NCBI GenBank assembly: GCA_019677205.1
Contig: JAAMXY010001674.1
Location: forward strand, 1-25,426
Reading direction: 5' to 3'
Origin: Pinguiococcus pyrenoidosus
Taxonomy: Eukaryota; Sar; Pinguiophyceae; Pinguiochrysidales; Pinguiochrysidaceae
DNA: 25,426 nt
Made by a program: the position numbers and the translations under genes. Of the stretch, positions 20,127 to 25,426 are shown one piece after another; position 1 is the first letter of the stretch, and each line of letters begins with the position of its first letter. The notes below the pieces were generated by a model, which did not search any database, was not told the DNA's origin, and was given only the letters and a program-made list of their open reading frames with translations.

Positions 20127-21798
20127 GGGTCGCCTCGCTGCGAACTCCTGCAGATGCGTCGTTCCCGGGTGCCCCTTGCGAGTCCTCCGAGAATCCAGGA
20201 GGCAGTTCGAGCTTGCCGTCCTTCACGTGCTGCTGCCAGAAGGAGTGACGAAGGCGCACTTCGTCGTGGTACCAAGCTGGAGCCTTCGTAGGCTGAGCCA
20301 TGAAGCACGGCTGATGAGGAGGGTGCCTCCAAGGACACGTCGGGCAAGCAGGAAACTGCCGTCGTTGATACCGCTGAGGGCGCACTTGGAGTCCGGGGCG
20401 CCGAGGGTGCACGAAGAGCACGCTGCCCATCGGATCGTCGTAGCAATACTCGTACAAGGCATCGTCGGTGACCAGGCTACCCTTCTCGTCGAAGGATCCG
20501 AGGGCAACGTTGCACATCGCCAGTTCGGCGTCAGAGTAGAGAGCAACGGGGTCGACAGCCGGCGCGGAGAACATCACGTTGGGCGTACGACCATGTTGGC
20601 GTCGGACCGCCTGGCCGCTGCGGCGCGCGACAGACTTGTAGATACGTTCGGCGCGGATGGCAGCTCGGTAGGAAAAGGAGATGCCCGGCCTATCCGATTG
20701 GCCATCGACGACGATCACTTGGGGTCGTTCGACATATGGTGTCAGCTCAGGTAGCAAACCGTCGAGGAACTGTTGGCCCAGCCTAAACGACGACATCGGC
20801 GGCGATTGTCCGCGGAGGCACGTCTTGATGTACCTCAGCTGGAACTCTTGGTAGTATGCAGCGACTCCTTGTCCGTCTTGGTGGCGTAGTCGTAGGAAGT
20901 CATCAGCGACGTCCTTGGACGTGTCGGGATCGCTGAATTGGGTTCGCAGCGTTAGAAGTAGCTCCCTGCAAGAGGAAGCGTGAGAGTTGGCGATGAGGAA
21001 TTGCAGGCTACAATTGGAATCAAGCCCATTTTCAAACGCCGTGCGAACTAGCTGATCACAGTGGAAGTGTACAGCGTCCAGGTCGATGAGGATAGCATCT
21101 CGATCTCCCGCATACGACAAGAGCTCGGCATCTTCGCACCGGAGGATGGTGGCGGTTTCGAAGGCGATGTAGCGGATCTCGCGGTCGCGTTCGGTTCCAA
21201 GCGAGAACGTAGGCTGGCGCTCGATCAGCTTTCTCGTGTACGGATGAAGACGGGGCGGCCTTTCATCGCGCACTTCCCGGCTCTTCTCCGGGAAAGGCAC
21301 ATCTGGTGGTGCCGATTTCGTCCCAGATCTCCACTGTCGCCCTCCCGAGAACGCCACGCGAGACGGGGCTACGGACCCTGCGACTCGGTCCCGTCCTGTG
21401 ACAGACTGAGCTGGAGTACTCGGCGCGAACGAACTTGGGGAAAGTTGAGGAATCGCAGAGACGGTTACTGCGAGCTTGTCCATTCGGGAAGCGATGGCCT
21501 CCACATTGCTCGACAAGGTGTCCACCCGCTCCATGAGGATGGAAGTCTCCGCGTTGCCCTCGTTGTTCCCGCGCTTGCTTCGCGCCTTTCTTGGTGATTT
21601 CGTGTAGGTCTTCGTCGGCAGCGAACTCGACTGGACGTTGCCTTTCGAGAGGGTTCGCAGGAGTTTCTCAAGCTCGTTCTTGACGTCCTCGCTTATCAAG
21701 TCGTTCGCCTCGGCTTCCGCAAGGAGGTGGGAGACGGTTTCTTGCTCGATCAATATGCCATCATCATCAGACGACTCATTCCCCGAACCATGTGACAT
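20092..21798 (-). CDS. Gag-like protein of the repeat-bounded element
   Basis: A single uninterrupted frame of 568 residues. An acidic/coiled N-terminal part (about 1-110, with a heptad stretch ILMERVDTLSSNVEAIASRM) and a Ser/Pro linker precede a typical retrotransposon Gag core at about 260-360. That core includes FLRLRHQDGQGVAAYYQEF and a LGQQFLDGLLPEL segment, the usual 'L..L.Q....V..Y...F' pattern. A Cys/His cluster at about 484-497 (C-x2-C-x3-H-x2-H-x2-C) may be a diverged zinc knuckle. Gag proteins package element RNA into particles. The frame is intact, which points to recent activity or selection. It differs from its neighbours in having no intron over 1.7 kb. Confidence 0.75.
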   Translation of the reverse strand: MSHGSGNESSDDDGILIEQETVSHLLAEAEANDLISEDVKNELEKLLRTLSKGNVQSSSLPTKTYTKSPRKARSKRGNNEGNAETSILMERVDTLSSNVEAIASRMDKLAVTVSAIPQLSPSSFAPSTPAQSVTGRDRVAGSVAPSRVAFSGGRQWRSGTKSAPPDVPFPEKSREVRDERPPRLHPYTRKLIERQPTFSLGTERDREIRYIAFETATILRCEDAELLSYAGDRDAILIDLDAVHFHCDQLVRTAFENGLDSNCSLQFLIANSHASSCRELLLTLRTQFSDPDTSKDVADDFLRLRHQDGQGVAAYYQEFQLRYIKTCLRGQSPPMSSFRLGQQFLDGLLPELTPYVERPQVIVVDGQSDRPGISFSYRAAIRAERIYKSVARRSGQAVRRQHGRTPNVMFSAPAVDPVALYSDAELAMCNVALGSFDEKGSLVTDDALYEYCYDDPMGSVLFVHPRRPGLQVRPQRYQRRQFPACPTCPWRHPPHQPCFMAQPTKAPAWYHDEVRLRHSFWQQHVKDGKLELPPGFSEDSQGAPGNDASAGVRSEATRAAYRTFRLPG

Positions 21799-21888
21799 CG
21801 TTCGTATGCGATGTCCTGATGACTCAGACTAAAGGGAAACTGAGTGGTAGATAGAGGATCGATAGATCCGAGTGGAGCGAATCCTATA
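21791..21888 (-). repeat. Direct repeat, upstream copy (LTR-like)
   Basis: This is the 5' copy on the coding strand. The Gag start codon (21796-21798) falls within its last 8 bases, so the repeat would supply promoter, leader and first codons. Flanking bases outside the two copies do not match each other. Confidence 0.85.
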
Positions 21889-22484
21889 GGAAGCGAGCTC
21901 AACACAAGGAAACACAGCCACACTATTCAAGGGAGCGAAGCTCGACCAGACTCGAAAGCGGGTGTGAGAGTGCCGTAGACCCCGAAGATAAGGAACGGCG
22001 ATAAGATACCAGCGATCCGGGGAGCTTCTACCTTCAACTCGATCGATCCTGTCATAAGTCCCATCCACTCACTCATCTTATACACCCTTCTACGATACTA
22101 CTTATGTAACCTACTACTTACTTTGTCTTCACTACTGTTACACACCATCTCTATTTCAAAATATACTTATCTTAATATTCAAAAAATAGTTTTCTACAAA
22201 ACATAGAAAAGTCATGTAATTTAAAAACTTATAGAACAGGATCTGAAACGTTCCGTCGGATCTCCCTCATTTTTCTTCTGATCTTGGTTCCGCTAAATCA
22301 CACTTCACTGACTTTTCCATTTCGTTCCCTACTTTCATCGAAATCTCAGGCAATCGCTGACGAGGGACAGAGACGTCATCGGATTCTTCCGCTGATACGA
22401 CAGACGGACGGCCGCTTAAAAGACCTTGAGCCCTCTCTTCCCCTCTCGGACGCGCCGTTTTCTGGCGCCATACCATGGCCAAAT
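21889..22484. other. Intergenic region with an AT-rich island, upstream of the Cue2-like gene
   Basis: The part from about 22080 to 22250 is far richer in A and T than the rest of the window (runs such as AATATTCAAAAAATAG). It ends about 235 bp before the start codon of the Cue2-like gene, so it may be that gene's promoter. It may equally be a remnant of inserted DNA linked to the adjacent element. The frame of the Cue2-like gene is open upstream of its ATG to about 22284, so an earlier non-ATG extension is formally possible but looks unlike the protein. Confidence 0.5.
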
Positions 22485-23858
22485 ATGGACAGTCTGCAAC
22501 TGATGTTCCCACAGCACTCCGCTACCTTCTTAGAGACGATCCTGCTCAGCGTGAACAGTGACGTGGACGCGGCAGTGGAGGCGCTGTTATCTGTCGAAGA
22601 CGCCGCTCCGCAACCGAAGAGCGTCCAACGCACGCGCGCGCGCCCGCGAGTGCAAAATGGCCACTTCTCCGGCGCGGAGCGCAAGAGCCAACCAGAGTCC
22701 GAGGCCTTCCCGCCTCTTCCAGTGCGCGCGCCCCCGCATGAGGTGCTGTGTGGCCCTCCGTGGCTTGGATTCCGAAGGCCGCAACTGGTTTTTGTCCTAA
22801 AGTTTGTGGTGCGTAACAGGACGTCGTTGTGAAGATTCCGGAGTCGGATGAGGTGGTGCGCATGGGCGACGAAGTGCATCATCGAGACAGCGCCAGGCAG
22901 TCGCTGCTGCAGAGATATGAGGAGGTGCCGCCGGGCCTCATCTGCGACGTCCTGGAGCAGAGCGGAGACGACGCGGACAAGGCCATTGCCATGCTGTGGG
23001 AAATGATGCCCGATGCCATGGAAAGGGCCACGAGGCGCCTGGCGCAGGAGGAAAAAGCGCTGGAGAATCGGGTGGACGCCAAACATCTCGCGCATCGGAT
23101 GTTTCGCTCCAGTCGCGGGAGTGCCGCTCAGGCCGATGCGGCACCGGCCGTGGTCGGGAGAGCCCGGAAGCAGTTTGAAGAGGTCCGGGAGATCCCGGGC
23201 GCCCCTGACTGGTCGCCAGATGCGCTGCTGCGGAGAGAACGGATGGTGCGCGAGGCGGAAGACTTGCGAGAGCAAGCGATGAAAGGTATGCTGGCGTGCT
23301 GGGCCTCGTCATGTTCTCTTCTGTCGAACACTGGCTTGGGGCATTGCTTCTCTGCCTTTTCCTAGCACGGCTCGAAGCTTCTATCACGACGCGAAGCTTC
23401 TAACACGACGCAAACGTTTCGTCTTCTATAATGATGTAGGCATCAATGGAGGTAGAGCGCACATGCCACGGTATCTGGGTGATGCCGCGTTGCGGACGGC
23501 GAGGGCCATGAATCCGCACCTGTCCAACTACATGAGCCGGAGTTCCGGCTCCACCCTCCTCATTCACCCTTGCCTGCCCATGCCCCGCGACGATGGAGAC
23601 ACCTTGGAAGTGGATGTGCATGGCCTGCGAAAGGCCGAGGCGGAGTCGCTGGTGGCGTCGCTCCTGGAGCACGCCACCACAACTCGCGGGATCGGCGGCA
23701 AGAGGTGGAGTGCAATCGCGATCAACACGGGTCAAGGGACGCATTCGAGGAAAGGTGTCAGCGTGCTGCGACCTGCCCTGGAGCGACTAGTGGTGGCAGT
23801 AGGCCTGAGGGTCCTGCCAGAGGACGACAATACGGGGAGATTCGTCGTGCGACTGTGA
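22485..23858 (+). CDS. CUE2: CUE-CUE-Smr protein, Cue2/N4BP2-type no-go-decay endonuclease (3 exons)
   Basis: Exons 22485-22742, 22820-23285 and 23440-23858 give 380 residues. The start is the ATG of MDSLQLMFPQ, which opens a CUE domain (about 1-45: LQLMFPQHS...LLSVNSDVDAAVEALL). A second CUE-like domain lies at about 105-145 (RQSLLQRYEEVPPGLI...DADKAIAMLWEM). A helical linker and a C-terminal Smr domain (about 290-380) follow: LEVDVHGLRKAEAESLV, NTGQGTHSRKG, VLRPALERL. The D-x-H motif (DVHG) and the GQG turn needed for RNA cleavage in Smr nucleases are present. Two CUE domains plus Smr is the layout of yeast Cue2, which binds ubiquitin marks on collided ribosomes and cuts the mRNA in the A site. 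The yeast protein is longer. All phases agree. It converges on the next gene. Confidence 0.87.
23366..23412 (+). repeat. 19-bp direct duplication in intron 2 of the Cue2-like gene
   Basis: The unit CGAAGCTTCTANCACGACG occurs twice back to back with one or two spacing bases, inside the 154-nt intron 23286-23439. It is too short and local to be a mobile element. Confidence 0.7.
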
Positions 23859-24308
23859 AACTCGGTTGCACGAGAGGTTCGTCCGCATGTAGTTATGTCG
23901 AGACTGTCCGTTTCCGTTGTCCGGGAAACTTTTGTGTTTCGAAGACGAAGCCTCTTCGAATTCGTCCAGGGGAGAGCATCGACAGAGAGTACAAACTAAT
24001 CAGGTTGAGTTCAATCATCAAGCCCTTTCTGCTCATTGGTGAGCATGTCTGAGGTTCTGTTCTGCTTCTTCCCTGGTGGTTCCGACGCTGGACTTGGACC
24101 GAGAAGCGGCACCACATGAGAGAACCGTCCCTTGCTCTCACCACATGGTATCAAAGTATGTGCTACAACCACTTTGACCCTCCCAATGCTTGCCATGAGG
24201 TAGAATTGAAGCCACGTTGCGTTTCTCACCACCACCAGCACCACCACTAGCACACGTTCCTTGTTGCGCGCCTGCTTGCCTATCTGTCTCATTTCCGACG
24301 TGTTGATG
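23859..24308. other. Convergent intergenic region
   Basis: This lies between the stop of the Cue2-like gene (plus) and the stop of the small gene at 24309 (minus), so it carries both 3' UTRs. There is a CCACCA-rich patch at about 24228-24250. At about 24145-24155 is TGGTATCAAAG, close to the primer-binding site typical of Copia-type elements and preceded by CACA. No element can be followed from it. I see no exon. Confidence 0.4.
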
Positions 24309-25412
24309 TCAGGAGGCCTCTTCCAAGCGAGCCGCAAATGTGCCGAAAGATCCGCCGCTGCTATTCACCCACGAACCGGAGATGATCGGCTGTCCGTCCT
24401 CCGTGTCCAGCGCCAAAGTGCCGTTGTAGTCCAGCACCAGCCCCTGCAACTCGCCAGCTGAGTAGGACTTGGTGAAGCGTACCGATCCATCTGCCGGATT
24501 CCACACGCCCTGCAACACGTAGAACAGCAGCGGAGAGTTCTCCAAGTCTCCGGCGTCGTCAAAGTATCCAGCGCCAAAGAACGACGGCGCGGTAGCGCCG
24601 AAGACGTCTGGGCGCGTAAACGACGCTGCCCATCGGATCGGATTCACAGGAATCTACTTCGGATACGAAGCAGAATGGACAGATGAGCAGCAACAACAAC
24701 AAACGAGAAGACGGCGTGTGGAAGACAGAGTCGGAGCGCAAAACGTACGACAAACACAGCATTTCACACACTTTGACACGAATGTCCCAAGTCAAGACGC
24801 ACCTCTTGTGCCAACGACGCGTCTGGCACCGCTTCTCCGATCCACAACCCACTCACGTGTCGCGGCAGTTGCGCGTCCTCGACGAATCCAGACGCCATTG
24901 GGCACTTCTCCGCGAGAGCTCTGCTGTTGTTGGGTTTCACGCCAAGCAACTCTCAAGGAAAACGCAGACAGCGACACTCAAGCTCGCGTCTTGCCACGTC
25001 GTAATGGCCTCTCGAGTTCCACAGAAGCAAGAGCACCAAAATCAGCGCCAGCACCCCGGCCACAGAGCAAAGAGGATGAAGGAGTGGCCCAGAAAACACG
25101 CAATGCGAAGCCACTCAAAAAAAATGGCGGGAATTCCGCGGAGGACAGAGACTGTGACAGAGAGACTGTTCAACAGTAAGTCGAAGTCCGCCAACAGTTA
25201 TGAGCGGGGAAAAATTGGGCGGGCGGAACGAACGCGCAAGTCAAGCGAGAGACGCCGCGTGGTGCAGCTGCCGTCGTGAGGGTTTGCGTACGCAATCGAA
25301 GGGCTCCGCGTCAGACTTCGTCTGGAGAGAGATGCCTCGCACAAGCGATTTTCACGCACGCACCTTCGCCGTTTTCTGCGTCGCAAAAATGTGTCGGACC
25401 TCCCGCATCCAT
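24309..25412 (-). CDS. Small protein with one possible membrane segment and a beta-rich 'GxW' domain (4 exons)
   Basis: Proposed exons 25412-25364, 25151-25055, 24923-24803 and 24653-24309 give 203 residues with consistent phases. The last exon is the firmest. It encodes repeated strand-like units: GAGYFDDAGD, FYVLQGVWNP, VRFTKSYS, LVLDYNGTL, ISGSW and GTFAARLEE. This spacing (GxGxD, F.GxW, VxFxKxY, xYxGxL, xxGxW, GxF) is a pattern I have seen at the ends of many eukaryotic proteins, but I know no function for it. Exon 2 encodes a hydrophobic stretch (ACFLGHSFILFALW), possibly a membrane segment. The start MDAGGPTH and the junction between exons 2 and 3 are less certain: three frames are open near 25000-25100, one with an alternative hydrophobic run. 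The gene nearly reaches the right edge but appears complete. Confidence 0.55.
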
Positions 25413-25426
25413 CTGTCACGGAGCTT

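Larger units (their letters stand above)
19820..21888 (-). mobile_element. Gag-only retroelement bounded by 98-bp identical direct repeats
   Basis: Two direct repeats, 19820-19917 and 21791-21888, appear identical over 98 bp by eye. They enclose about 1.87 kb that carries only a Gag-like frame. On the coding (minus) strand the repeat ends in CA and is followed at once by TGGTTCGGGGA. That has the TGG start and length expected of a primer-binding site complementary to a tRNA 3' end. No reverse transcriptase, integrase or protease is present. Known Gag-only or very short LTR elements (TR-GAG, TRIM) are the closest concept. Against a standard LTR: the repeat starts TATAGG rather than TG on the coding strand, the Gag ATG lies inside the repeat, and I see no target-site duplication. 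Confidence 0.6.

Noticed and set aside
19873-20754. 293-codon plus-strand frame
   Set aside because: Antisense to Gag. The minus strand shows the Gag core.

Overview
The window comes from a nuclear genome of a eukaryote, not a prokaryote. Every gene I can follow is split by short GT-AG introns (about 44-230 nt), and the splice models below each restore one frame with consistent phases. The DNA is GC-rich by eye. The best clue to the organism is the CcdA gene: its product starts with a signal peptide followed by an Ala-Ala-Ala / Leu-Val-Ala-Pro junction, a variant of the 'ASAFAP' motif that sends proteins into red-derived complex plastids. I therefore infer a photosynthetic alga with such a plastid, perhaps a stramenopile. 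The species cannot be named from this window.

Layout, left to right. 601-6783 (-): a 13-exon gene for a 1,687-residue scaffold protein (coiled coil, two FN3, Sfi1-like segment, TPRs, coiled coil, a full seven-blade WD40 propeller, LysM). 7201-8160 (+): MRT4, a 60S ribosome assembly factor. 8329-10825 (-): an 11-exon gene of unknown function, 512 residues. 11145-15908 (+): a PH-RasGAP protein whose GAP domain is interrupted by two long low-complexity inserts. 15999-17579 (-): plastid CcdA. 17996-19465 (-): a membrane-anchored pepsin-like protein lacking its catalytic motifs. 19820-21888 (-): a Gag-only element bounded by identical 98-bp direct repeats. 22485-23858 (+): a CUE-CUE-Smr protein like the no-go-decay nuclease Cue2. 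24309-25412 (-): a small protein with one possible membrane segment and a beta-rich domain.

Neighbouring genes are mostly arranged as divergent pairs (417 bp between the scaffold gene and MRT4; 319 bp between the unknown gene and RasGAP) and convergent pairs (168, 90 and 450 bp). The genes do not form a pathway. MRT4 and the Cue2-like protein both act on ribosomes (assembly and stalled-ribosome mRNA cleavage), but their proximity looks incidental. Tandem repeats are common: 8-bp arrays in two adjacent introns, a 15-bp coding array holding an assembly gap, a 36-bp coding array, and simple repeats in other introns.

Exon boundaries were found by hand from splice sites, frame and domain continuity. 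They are strongest for MRT4, CcdA, the WD40-LysM exons and the PH/GAP exons. They are weakest for the unknown gene at 8329-10825 and the small gene at 24309-25412.
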